Of a DNA stretch of 64,000 nt, positions 54,955-64,000 are shown one piece after another; position 1 is the stretch's first letter; each line of letters begins with the position of its first letter. The DNA comes from Triatoma infestans. Lineage: Eukaryota > Arthropoda > Insecta > Hemiptera > Reduviidae. Location: the NCBI GenBank assembly GCA_011037195.1, contig JAAEAF010014941.1, positions 62,001 to 126,000 of the forward strand, written 5' to 3'. Under the pieces are notes generated by a model. It saw only the letters and a program-made list of their open reading frames with translations, searched no databases and had not been told where the DNA came from. A program made the position numbers and the translations under genes.

Positions 54955-56245
54955 TAGGGTTGGTACAAAAATAATGCAGGTTTTTGAACTTTCATCTTTT
55001 GTTTACTTCTGCTTGCCAAGTAAACAAAGATAATCCTCCAGTCTAGGTAATGGATTATAAACAATGTTTATTAATGTTGTTTATCCTCAAATATCAGTTT
55101 AGTTTGTGTTCCATTTTGTATGAGTTAAGACCTCCGATATTCACCATGTCAAAACAAGATTTTCGTCAAATTTATTTTTACGAGTTCAAACTTGGTCGAA
55201 GTGCGGCTCAAACTGCGCGTAACATCAATGTTGTTTGGGGTGAAGGAAGCATCAGTGAATGTACAGTGCAGCGATGGTTCCAAAAATTTCGTGTTGGAGA
55301 TTTTGATCTCGAAGACAAGGAAGGTCGCGGTGGGCCCTCTGTTGTTGATCACGACCATCTTAGGGCATTGGTGGAAGATAACCCCCGCAAAACCACTCGG
55401 GACTTTGCGAGAGAAGTTAGTGTTGACCACTCAACAGTCGTTCGCCATCTCGAACAAATTGGTAAAGTTAAAAAGCTCGACACGTGGGTACCTCACGAAT
55501 TGACCCAGAGCCAAAAACATCGGCGTTTTGAAATTTGCAATTCTCTTCTGTTGCGCTACCAAAATGAACCATTTCTTAATCGAATCGTGACATGTGATGA
55601 AAAATGATCCAATACGACAACAAGAGACGGTCAGGCCAGTGGCTGGACAAGGATGAAGCACCAAAACATTTCGCGAAACCAAGCCTGCACCCGAAAAAAG
55701 TAATGGTGAAAGTGTGGTGGTCTACTGCAGGTGTTATTCATTACAGCTTCCTAAATACTGGCGAAACAATCACGGCTGAAACATATTGTCAAGAAATTGA
55801 CAAAATGCATAGGAAATTGCAAAATCTTTGTCCAGCATTGGTGAATCGGAAAGGACCAATTCTTCTTCACGATAACGCCAGGCTACATATCGCAATGCCA
55901 ACTCTCAGGAAACTTCAGGAATTGAAATATGAAACACTCCCGCACCCTCCATACTCCCCCGATCTCTCGCCGACGGACTTCCACTTATTTAGACATTTGG
56001 ACAACTTCTTAAGAGGAAAAAATTTTAGGGACCGAAGTGAAACCGAAAATGCCTTCCGCGAGTTTATTGAGAGTTTAAATAAAGATTTTTTAGAAACTGG
56101 AATAAAAATGCTTCTGACACGTTGGCAACTATGTGTTGATAATGATGGAACATATTTTGAATACATAATCTTAGTTTTATACAAATTATAATAATTTTTT
56201 TTTTTTTGGCATATAAAAACCTGCATTATTTTTGCACCAACCCAA
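54955..56245 (+). mobile_element. mariner transposon, cecropia type, one frameshift
   Basis: The 1,291-bp element has inverted ends: GGGTTGGTACAAAAATAATG on the left and its reverse complement with one mismatch on the right. It sits between TA dinucleotides (54953-54954 and 56246-56247), the mariner target. Length, ends and target site agree with a full-length mariner. The transposase is almost complete. It lies in a copy of LTR family R4, which continues at 56250. Confidence 0.93.
55146..56191 (+). pseudogene. mariner transposase, frameshifted
   Basis: The frame opens at 55146 with MSKQDFRQIYFYEF, the mariner N-terminal helix-turn-helix region. It passes HSTVVRHLEQIGKVKKLDTW (linker with a WVPHEL-type motif), reaches FLNRIVTCDEK and stops at 55605-55607. 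From there the next frame continues YDNKRRSGQWLDKDEAPKHF to the end at 56191. One missing base explains the break. The catalytic residues Asp in TCDEK, Asp in LHDNAR and Asp in SPTD are all present. The last two are separated by 34 residues, so it is a DD34D enzyme. About 346 codons match the family length. The start at 55050 is rejected because the family begins at the later ATG. Confidence 0.93.
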
Positions 56246-56249
56246 TATA

Positions 56250-56580
56250 TAATGAGTATGATGAAGGAGAGAAAGGTTTAGTTTGGATTATTAAACTAGA
56301 TAGGGCTGAACACTGTATAATGTAAAAAGTGAAACTGACTGCCTGGACTTTATACTAAAATGTATAGAATGATAGAGAGAGGTAAAGGTTGGGTGACGCG
56401 TAATGACTGCCCTGTGAACTCTGCTGTACATCAATCTCCCGTCGGTATTTATGTAGTTTCTCCCACTCTAGTCCTAGAGAGTGGTCCTGTCGCTTTTGTC
56501 TTTTTTTCTCTGCTATAGATCCCTCTCTTTGGATCCTATTACAGAAGGCTTATTATGTTCACGCACAATGAACTTTTCTG
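56250..56580 (-). mobile_element. LTR-like fragment of family R4
   Basis: In minus orientation it reads CACTCTCTAGGACTAGAGTG, a TATA-like ACTACATAAATACC, then TATAAAGTCCAGGCAGT and ATACAGTGTTCAGC. CTTTCTCTCCTTCATC borders the mariner. It is the copy that shows best how the family continues after the AAGTCCAGGCAGT block. Confidence 0.6.
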
Positions 56581-57219
56581 AGAGAGGCAGCTAAGAAGAA
56601 GATCTGATTGAACGGGCCTCCTTACGAAAATGTTACTACAAAATGGACTCTTAGCAGATCCTGTTTGTGGAAATTTTGACGATTTTTTTCAATTTCAGCG
56701 CTGTATTTTTTTTTTTTTTGTGCCGAACTTGGAATCAAAGATGTCTCTTGACATCATCAAGCCTATCCAGACTCCACGTAGTGTGAAGTGGGAGTCTTGT
56801 ATGCTTCTTTCCTAATCCCAGATTTGTTTCTACTAAAAATCTGTTTATTCGGAACCACATTTTCTCTTTTGTTAATCAGCTTTATGTATTGCATAGAATG
56901 TTGATGCTACAAGAACTTGAAAAATCACACTATTATCAACTGACAGTTGTTTGTTTATATTAATATTGTATAAGGTATTGGCACAAATGCAATGTTTATG
57001 TCAATCATTCTTTTTCAGATACCATTATGCGAAATGACAAAATAATAAATAGAGATATTTTTTTTTGGTTTGCGGTTTGCTTTAAGATAAATTTATTAGA
57101 TAGTATGTTCTTTAAAACTTACATTTCCTATAGAAACCTGTATAGTTCGGCCAACTCGAGGATTTATCGTTTAATTTATATATGTACAGATACTAAACAA
57201 AAATTAAACAAAATTTACT
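56581..57219. other. Unassigned stretch
   Basis: No gene or clear repeat was recognised. Confidence 0.4.
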
Positions 57220-57768
57220 AAATTTAATTACAATAATTATAAATTGTATAAATGTGAAGAGGGATGCATGTAGCTACTACCCAAGTCAGATAATAATTGA
57301 CGTTATTACACTGAAGTCCAGAAGAGAGTGCCAATAACATTGATCATTCCCTACAGAAAATTTGAAATTTAACATCATATATTCCTTTGAAATGTGTAAA
57401 ATCAATTTTTTCGGAAAAATGCTTTAACCAAAAAGTGAAAGTTTAAATTTGCGTAATTTGTAGTCCAAGTTTAAAGAAAATCAGCCATTTTAGTAGAAAA
57501 AAATAAAAATAAATAAATAAAAAATACTTGGTCAGTAAAGACGCACTTCCGGTTAACCAGTTTTCAACATGGAATTCTAGCAAGGCTTCTAGTGCATATT
57601 AATATTTTATAGGTGATAAATCTAAACATTATATTGAAGTGGTACTTTAGAGGAAAACTTAACGTTAATGCTTACTTTTAACCCCCCACCCCCTATATTT
57701 CCTCGAAAAATGCTTCATAGAGAAGTGATTATCATTTAGGTGTGTAGATATTATACGAAGTTTAAGTT
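57220..57768 (+). repeat. TCTGG-family repeat, left of SINE
   Basis: Blocks GAAGTCCAGAAGAGAGTGCC, GACGCACTTCCGGTTAACC, GAATTCTAGCAAGGCTTC, CCCCCCACCCCC and TTTCCTCGAAAAATGC are in family order up to the poly-T at 57769. Family sequence resumes near 58180. Confidence 0.6.
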
Positions 57769-58038
57769 GTTTTTTTTTTTACGCCATCCATGACTTCGGT
57801 AACTCAGTCTTTTAACGTCGCGCGACCCAGTAAAGTAAGTAATGCCCATTTTTTTCTATGTTGGGCTCCAAACACCTCCAACTACCAAATAAGCTGTCGT
57901 AAACGGAGGCGAAAGCACCTACTTTACTGTTAACATTTTTTAAACGAATATAAAATTTAGCAGTTACACGCAGGATTCGAACTGGGAACCTTCCATTTAC
58001 AAGTCCATGCTCATAACCACTACACTAACACCCGCCCT
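57769..58038 (-). mobile_element. Second tRNA-derived SINE type
   Basis: In minus orientation it starts GGGCGGGTGTTAGTGTAGTGG, which has a tRNA A box, and continues to CCCAGTTCGAATCC, a good B box. A 170-bp body follows and the element closes in an A tail (poly-T at 57769-57780 on the plus strand). The acceptor stem does not pair, so this is not a tRNA gene. The body is unlike family S. A loose match GAAGTTTAAGTTG (57758) and AAAGTTTAGTTGG (58082) could be target duplications. Confidence 0.7.
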
Positions 58039-58139
58039 ATGCGATCCAATATAAAAAAGCTGCGCTAGGGGCTGATGTTGTAAAGTTTAGTTGGATATCT
58101 AGGGGCTCGCGAGAACAATTTCGATCGCAAAAAACTTTA

Positions 58140-58395
58140 CCCTCCCTCCCCAACTAGTAAGTAAAATCAGTGGATCTATTGTTTCAAGAAAATCAGGAAA
58201 AATTAAAGAAAAAAATAAAATTCAGTAAATTTGCACTTCAGGCTCAAAGATTTTGCCTTACATTATATTTCAGATATTTTGTTCACATACAAGCACACGC
58301 ACACACATACATTCGCTAAAATCATAATTTTTTACTTCTATTTTGGTGAACACCTAGATATTGACAATTTGACACAATAACAACAAATGATTTAC
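58140..58395 (+). repeat. TCTGG-family repeat, right of SINE
   Basis: Blocks TCAAGAAAATCAGGAAAAAT, TTTGCACTTCAGGCTC, GATATTTTGTTCACAT, ACACGCACACACAT and GATATTGACAATTTGACAC are in family order. Confidence 0.55.
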
Positions 58396-59088
58396 AATGA
58401 TCTCTTGGTTATGTCAAAGAGGTCTTTGGAGAATGCACTATAAGTGGATTTAATATATATATGGATTTCCAGGGAGAAAAAGATTACCCGAAGAGATAAT
58501 TATGATTTCAAGAAAAAATAATCGCCTTTTCCTGGGGCGAGGCCACATTGTAGTTCCATTACATGTTAATTGGTAAAGAAACCACCCTTTAAGTTGAAAC
58601 GATTTAATAGATTAATTCAATATTTATAATAACTTTCATAAAAGGATGTTAGTAGTAGTAATTTAACCAAGGCAATAATTACTGCAATAAGAAACAATAG
58701 TAATTAATTCCAAGTATAAAACAACAAGCAAAGTTCAACTGTGGAGGAAATGTTAATAACATAGAAACAATAGTATTAAGGATGTTTCCAGTTTCGTAGA
58801 ATCCCTTTATAACATCCTTTTTCATTTCCTGTATTTGTATTGAATAAGTTTTAAGTAAATATATAAAACTGTTGTGTACATTGTTTGCCCAAAGGTGTAT
58901 CACATTTTGTTTACCCAAAGGCAACAGGATTATCCGCTAAAACTCCGACTATAGCTTTTAAACATTTCTAAATGTTTCTCTGTTGTTCTTTTATTAACAT
59001 AATATGTTGTTTGCAAGTTTTTCATACATGTTTTTCCTTTAATTCTTATTTTATTTATTTAAAATTTCTATTTTGTAATGAAAACGAA
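58396..59088. other. Unassigned stretch
   Basis: Nothing is recognised. Reading frames are short. Confidence 0.4.
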
Positions 59089-59139
59089 TCTTATGTGAAA
59101 CACTCACGCGACTTTCTCTTACACCTGTTAAAAAATCAA

Positions 59140-60551
59140 TCTAAATATATGAAAATTCAGCTCCGTATGTTTGTGGCCGCAAAACTCGAAAAGTAGTCGA
59201 TGGATTGACTTGAAATTTTTACCCAACGTTGCATTTCTATATAAGAGTGTTTGTATATACTTTTTATTCCGAAGTTCCCACGGAAACGGAAAATTCCGAG
59301 CGTTTCGCGAGTTTGGCAGAAATAGTCAGACGCAGGCTCGTTGCGATGGTGGCTCGCTCTCTGAACCTCTTTCTCAACTCCTTATACCTCTATTCTGAAG
59401 TTCCCACGGAAACTGTTCTTCGGGCGTGCAAAATCATTGTATGGAATGAGTGGTTCATAACAAGTCATTGGAAGCATTGAAAGATAGATTTGCGAAATAA
59501 TCAGGCTCCATTTGGTGGAGCATCGGTGTTACTATCCGATGACTTGAGGCATACGCTTCCAGTGACACCTCGCTCAATACCAGCTGATGAATTGCATGCC
59601 TGCTTGAAATATTCAACTCTTTGGAGCTCATAGTAAAAAAAAATTCATTTAACAACGAATATGAGAGTTCAACTTCAAAACGGTCGAACACCTGCCACAT
59701 TTTCAAGACAATTACTCGAAGTCGGTAACGGTCCTGCACCTACAAATCCAGCAACAGGAAAAATCACCTTCCCATCTAATTTCTGCAACATTGTACATTC
59801 AAAAGAAGAATTAGTAGACAAGGTATTCCAAAGCATCGAAACAAATTATCAAAATCACGCATGGACTCCGTGATGGACGAAAGTGAAGTTGTGAACTTTT
59901 CCAACAGAATTTCTTAATTCACTCGATGTTCCCGGATTACCGCCACACATTCTAAATTTGAAAATTGGACTACCAATCATATTACTCCGAAACATCAATC
60001 AGCCATAATTATGCAATGGTACACGATTATTAGTTAAACAATTGATGAATCTAATTGAAGCAACAATTCTCATTGGACCTCATAAAGGTGAAGACGTACT
60101 ACTTCCACGAATACCACTCATTGCGACAGATATGGCGTTCGAGTTCAAATGACTTCAAATTTCAATACGCCTTGCATTCGTTATGACTATCAATAAAGCG
60201 CAAGGACTAACTTTGCAAGTGTGTTGTTTGAATTTAGAAAATGAATGCTTCTTTCATGGGCTTCTTCCTAATGTCACATGCTCCAGAGTTGGTAAACCAT
60301 CTGATCTTTATGTTTATGCAGAAAACGGACAAAAAAAAATGTAGTCCATTCAGTAGCTTTGCAATAAAAAAAGACTTTCAGTTAAAAACATTTTTTCTTT
60401 CTTTCCTTTTAGTTCACAGCAACGCAAAGTAGGGTATTAAATTGAATGATGTGTTTTCTTCTGACTCTATGTTAACTATCATACTTCTATTTACTTCCCT
60501 AATAATTAAAATCAGACTGAGCCACAGCTAAGCGTGGCCGGGTTTGGCTAG
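59140..60551 (+). mobile_element. Helitron, internally deleted, both ends preserved
   Basis: The left end is TCTAAATATATGAAAATTC, preceded by A. The right end is CTAG (60548-60551) followed by T. Upstream of CTAG a hairpin GCCAC/GTGGC (60521-60525 and 60534-60538) lies ten bases away. These are the A|TC...CTRR|T ends and 3' hairpin of classical Helitrons. The interior of 1.4 kb is far shorter than an autonomous element and lacks the Rep part. GAAGTTCCCACGGAAAC is present twice (about 59271 and 59397). The surrounding TCTGG copy gives an independent check of both ends. Confidence 0.92.
59493..60360 (+). pseudogene. Helitron helicase C-terminal remnant
   Basis: The frame opens in the PIF1-like helicase with APFGGASVLLSDDLRHTLPV, where the family has a GDFRQ motif, so it is mutated. 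It goes on through MRVQLQNGRTPATFSRQLLEVGNG (59661 onward). After NHAW a deletion joins it to [10 protein letters not shown]. Then [41 protein letters not shown] and LAFVMTINKAQGLTLQ follow; the last is the helicase motif with TINKxQG. Stops (two at about 59637), an internal deletion and frameshifts make it inactive. Helicase motifs I and Ia and the Rep nuclease are absent. Confidence 0.88.
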
Positions 60552-61374
60552 TCCCTTATATAAAATGACAAATTTTCTTCAAACTATAAATTTTACAGAT
60601 TTCCTAAGATAAGTATAGATGTGGTGGGGAGAACAAATACCATTCCCAGGCAGTTAGAAAAGTGATTGGTTACGTCGTAGTCCAGAAGAGCGCTCCAAAA
60701 CACTGATACAATCACATTCAACATTTGCAATTTAACACCACCAATTCCGCACAATTATTGAAAATAAATTCTTTTGGTGATATATTTATATGTGTGCAGT
60801 AAGCATTCCAAGTTTAAAGGATATCAATATATATAGTCGTGTTCAAGAAAATTCCAAAAAAAAACCTATTCTGTAAAATCGCACTTCTGGAACCCCCAAA
60901 AATTAACCCATTACCCTCCGGACCTCCTCCTACTACCCTGCCATGAGAAAATGTTCGTTCGCTTTTTCATGTGAGAAACGTTTGCTTTTCAATATGAGAA
61001 ATGTTCGCTTTATACGAAATAAATGCCTCTCAAAAACGTATTCTAAGATAAAAGAAGATATTTTCTTTACACACACACACACATACATACACACACACGT
61101 GCTAAAAGCATTTTTTCCGTTCTCAGAGGTGGTCAAAATTTGTATTTCCGATAAGAGCTCCATTTCGAAAATTTGACACGATCACAATTCTTTTTCTTAA
61201 TATCATTAGAAGGATAAGAGAAATTAATGTTACATCAAAATCGGTTCTTGTGGAACTAATAATAAAGTGGTAGCATTTTGTTACAATATGCTGCAAGTAA
61301 AAAGTATTTTTTGGCAGTTCCATGTAGCTGTTTTGGGTATTACCTAGTTTTCAGCGGAATCCTTTAAAATATAG

Positions 61375-61771
61375 TGTAACGCAGCCACTAGTGCCATCTA
61401 GGAGAGAAAGCAGGTACCTCAAGTTCTCCTAAGTGGCCGCTAGGAAGCGCTGGCGGCGCGCTCTAGCTCTTTCTACAAGGATCGAGAAAGTTCTAGACCC
61501 TTCTCCACCGGTATAAATAATGAGACCACAGTCAGTCTAGAGAGTTTCTTGTTACAAACTAAGTGTACGTTTGTGAAAAGTGTATAAAAAAGTGAACAAA
61601 GTGAACTTTTATGGTTTAAACAGTGAATTAATTATTATTAAGTGTTGTATTTATAATTTATGTTCTAAAACAATAAATTGGTGTTTTTCTTATTGAAGTT
61701 TAGAGTATTTTATCTAAACGTACCCATTTAAAACTAGTTGCAGTAGCTAGTTTAGAGGGAAAAACTTTACA
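61375..61771 (+). mobile_element. LTR-like element with heat-shock-type promoter
   Basis: The segment has TGTAA...TTACA ends and a well-formed promoter. A TATA box (TATAAATA, 61512-61519) lies 12-20 bp before CAGTCAGTC, an arthropod initiator-like site. An AATAAA signal occurs near 61672. Upstream of TATA is an array of inverted NGAAN pentamers. No exact target duplication was found, so a truncated host promoter is the alternative. The leader AAGTGAACAAAGTGAAC is A-rich and hsp-like. No coding sequence follows. Confidence 0.5.
61485..61504. promoter_or_regulatory. Heat-shock-element-like array
   Basis: Four alternating pentamers abut: AGAAA, GTTCT, AGACC and CTTCT. Three match NGAAN/NTTCN exactly and one (AGACC) has a single change. 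The array lies just 8 bp upstream of the TATA box at 61512. This is the layout that binds trimeric heat-shock factor. Function is inferred from sequence. Confidence 0.55.
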
Positions 61772-62084
61772 ATATCTAATCTGTGCTTAAACATAAACTG
61801 TTCCATTTATTTATTTTTTAAATACTTTTTTAAACTATACTCAGGATGTTCACTGTAAACTAATACAGTAGTGGAAAGTATTCTAATTTTTTTCTGTGAT
61901 AGCTCTGATTTCATTGTGTGGTCGGTTAAAGAAATTCACCACAACAGATATATATGTAATCTGATGTTGCCCTGTGCAAGTCTTTCAAGACAACATGGAG
62001 TTGGGTGATCACCCTGAAAAAAAATGGTAAAAAAAAAAGCGCCGTGCTAAGCATTTAATAAAAACCCAATTAAATTTCATAAAA
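61772..62084. other. Unassigned stretch
   Basis: No gene or repeat was recognised. Confidence 0.4.
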
Positions 62085-62490
62085 ATTCCAAGTTTATAAA
62101 GTTAAGGGCATCTGATTGGATCTCTTACTTTGGGAAATTGTGGTTTCAGGAGACATCTCTAAGTAATCAGGCTCATTGCCACATTATAGAGTTTTGTGAG
62201 ACACATAAGGATATATTGCTTAGGACAAATTCGCTTTGGTTGTGAGGAAATAAAGTTCAGGACTTTTGATCGCAACATGATGTCTGTGGAAGAGTTTAGA
62301 CATTTTCCACTTAAAGTTATTGACCTATTTGTTCGGCGTCTTTTACATCTTAAGCGGTTTAGATCCAAGTTCGGATTCTCTTCTAAACCCGGTTTGTTGT
62401 TATTTTTTTTTTTTTTTTTTTGGAACCAGTGGGGCTTTAGATAGCGTAGGGCTTGGCCCCTCCCTACTGGCGAATATAATATTATTGTAA
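62085..62490 (+). pseudogene. L2-family LINE 3' fragment
   Basis: The translation in mixed frames gives GNCGFRRHL-like and then CEEIKFRTFDRNMMSVEEFRHF, equal to the region after the knuckle in the L2 copies at 19256 and 38557. The 3' UTR block GGGGCTTTAGATAGCGTAGG is also shared. A 21-base poly-T run at 62401 replaces part of the UTR. The knuckle cysteines are no longer readable. Confidence 0.65.
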
Positions 62491-62499
62491 ATTTTAGTA

Positions 62500-62531
62500 A
62501 TAAAAAGTCGTCCGTGTGTTTCACACCAACC
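62500..62531 (-). repeat. TCTGG-family 5' end fragment
   Basis: In minus orientation it reads GGTTGGTGTGAAACACACGG and CGACTTTTT, a variant of the family 5' end. It directly follows the LINE fragment. Confidence 0.5.
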
Positions 62532-63681
62532 TTTTTTTCTTTTGTAAAAGATGAACGGACGACAATAGTTAAATAAACTGGAACTAAAAATACAAATATT
62601 GCAGGAGGAATCAGTTGGCAATAAAGGAGACCCAGACATTACCTTAAGAGTTTCTACCAGTACACAGATAAGAGTTGGACCATGAAGAATGATATTTGTT
62701 TGTTCGTCTGGGCTGAATAGCCAAACACCTTCATAAGGTAACTTTTATTTCTTTTCTATTAAATGATTCTTTAAATAAATTGATGGTATATAAAGAAGAA
62801 ACCGATAAATTTATTTTATATCTATTATTTTATTATTAAATTGTTTAAAACGATGTTTAAGTTATTTTTATAATTATTTCAAACAAAGTTATTATCTAAA
62901 TTCAATTCAGTTTTATTTATCTAAATTATCATTATTTCCTCTCAGAATAATATAATATGAGCTCAAACTTGTAAGAAGTTATAAATGTTAAATAATCTTG
63001 GTGGAAGATAATAATATAATAAACATTCCTATTACAAATAGTACATTTTATTAACATTCATACATAGTGCATGCATCTACTAGCCGGCTCTGACACGCCT
63101 GTAGTGATGAAACTGGAAATCTAGTGGTGGAACAAGTTGATTCAATTCCTTATTTTTATATAAAGTCGTTCCAGCCAAATTAAATAATTTTTTTTTTTTT
63201 TAATGTTTAAAATTAAATTAAAGGTTTACTTGGGTAAAGTATGAAAATTAAGTCTTAAACTGAATTGTGGTCGTGTTTAAAGAACCGTCGGCAGGATACT
63301 AAGTTTATACTTTATAAACTCTAACCATAATAATAACAAACCTGGTAGGCTTAAAATACAACAGTGAGAAGATTGGAGTGAGTTTCTAGTCGTTTTTATA
63401 CGCTGCCAATAATTCTATAATTGAATAATTCAATATACATTAATATTGTCAACAACTTATTTACATCGTATAAATAAGCATAAATTGTTATAATTTTACA
63501 AAAAAATTATCTCCAATATAATCATTTTATTTTTTATAATTCAGGTCATCTAGCTGATTCAATATAGGAAGCAGCAAATTTGGAACGAATGACTGTATCC
63601 GATTACCAATCTTGGCACTGTCCATTGGCTAAATTACGTTGAGGAGCGAATGAATAAAATCGAATTACAGAATCTAGCCAA
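62532..63681. other. AT-rich stretch without a recognisable gene
   Basis: I see no domain or repeat boundary. Confidence 0.45.
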
Positions 63682-63920
63682 AGAGAAGGGAATACTAAGT
63701 AGTTAGCGTACTGGAATCCTACGTGGAGGACCCAGGTTCGAGTCCAGCTGTGGCTACCCTTAATTTTTTTCTTTCTAGGAGCCTCTACAACTCACTGTCC
63801 GGTGATGGACAGTGTTGTCTGTAGCATGAGAACACTGTCCGGAGGCCGGCAGTGCACTGAGAAGGATCCGGGCGCCAATGACCTTAGATGTTGACGCGCC
63901 TTAAATTAAAAAAAAAAAAT
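63682..63920 (+). mobile_element. tRNA-derived SINE, family S, intact with target duplication
   Basis: This is the best copy of the family. The head starts GAAGGGAATACTAAGTAGTT (A-box region) and has a perfect B box GGTTCGAGTCC at 63735-63745. The body contains GAGCCTCTACAACTCACTG, GTGATGGACAGTGTTGTC, AGAACACTGTCCGGAGGCC and GAAGGATCCGGGCGCC. It ends GACGCGCCTTAAATT followed by an A tail. AATCTAGCCAA flanks it on both sides (63671-63681 and 63921-63931), an 11-bp target duplication without mismatch. The two GTCCGG blocks form an inverted pair that may fold as a hairpin. Confidence 0.93.
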
Positions 63921-64000
63921 AATCTAGCCAATAGAAACGCTTGAAAGTGGAATCGGTTTTGCGAACTCGTTTCAAATTCAGTGCTGCCTGTAACTGAATC

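Larger units (their letters stand above)
59089..61224 (+). repeat. TCTGG-family repeat interrupted by a Helitron
   Basis: The 5' end TCTTATGTGAAACACTCACG (59089) and CGACTTTCTCTTAC are followed by the Helitron at 59140. The family resumes at 60552 and runs through GTAGTCCAGAAGAGCGCTCC, AAATCGCACTTCTGG and a CA tract (61072-61099). GTATTTCCGATAAGAGC follows, then a decayed hairpin ending AGGATAAGAGAAATT. This copy belongs to a subfamily with extra 5' blocks. Confidence 0.75.

Noticed and set aside
55149..56226. Antisense frames across the mariner
   Set aside because: They are complements of the transposase and match no family.
57960..58035. Possible tRNA gene on the minus strand
   Set aside because: A and B boxes are present, but the acceptor stem does not pair and a SINE body with A tail follows.
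1..64000. CRISPR arrays, operons, bacterial or phage genes
   Set aside because: Composition, element types and lack of long intact frames are eukaryotic. No spaced direct-repeat array was seen.

Overview
This is eukaryotic nuclear DNA, AT-rich and gene-poor, and almost certainly from an arthropod, most likely an insect. The evidence is the mix of mobile elements: a cecropia-type mariner, a BEL/Pao element, a short non-autonomous Gypsy-type LTR element, Jockey/R1-like LINEs with C-terminal zinc knuckles, a Helitron, a hAT MITE and tRNA-derived SINEs. I find no host gene I can defend, no rRNA or tRNA gene, and no CRISPR array. Two splice-flanked open stretches (4816-4901 and 31415-31560) are offered only as weak exon candidates. 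Species-level placement is not possible from the window.

Layout. 0-10 kb: a repeat I call the TCTGG family, a solo LTR with a 4-bp target duplication, a LINE nested inside the zinc knuckle of another LINE (5.7-6.7 kb), and a LINE 3' end (7.1-8.3 kb). 10-20 kb: a second copy of the LTR, a 5'-truncated LINE with a YADD reverse-transcriptase motif (11.4-13.4 kb), SINE and LTR fragments, and an RNase H LINE (19.3-20.3 kb). 20-31 kb: another RNase H LINE, a purine-rich island, a 430-bp palindrome made from two LTR fragments, and a three-level nest in which ribozyme-like units sit in a hAT MITE inside an LTR. 31-40 kb: the small Gypsy-type element, a large inverted repeat (arms about 0.77 kb), and a LINE that carries another LINE and is flanked by a 235-bp direct duplication. 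40-48 kb: a decayed LINE, then a Penelope-like structure with inverted ribozyme-bearing arms enclosing a BEL/Pao 3' half. 48-64 kb: more TCTGG copies, an almost intact mariner with one frameshift, an internally deleted Helitron with both ends preserved, an LTR whose promoter carries a heat-shock-element-like array, and a SINE with an 11-bp target duplication.

The most interesting signal is a motif seen about ten times: a CTGANGA-like core, a short stem whose bases co-vary, GAAA, a short palindrome and then UH. This is the architecture of minimal hammerhead ribozymes known from Penelope-like elements and animal retrozymes. Several copies form compact insertions with their own 11-14 bp target duplications. 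The second is the abundant TCTGG family, which has structured ends and no coding capacity and serves as landing site for many other elements here.
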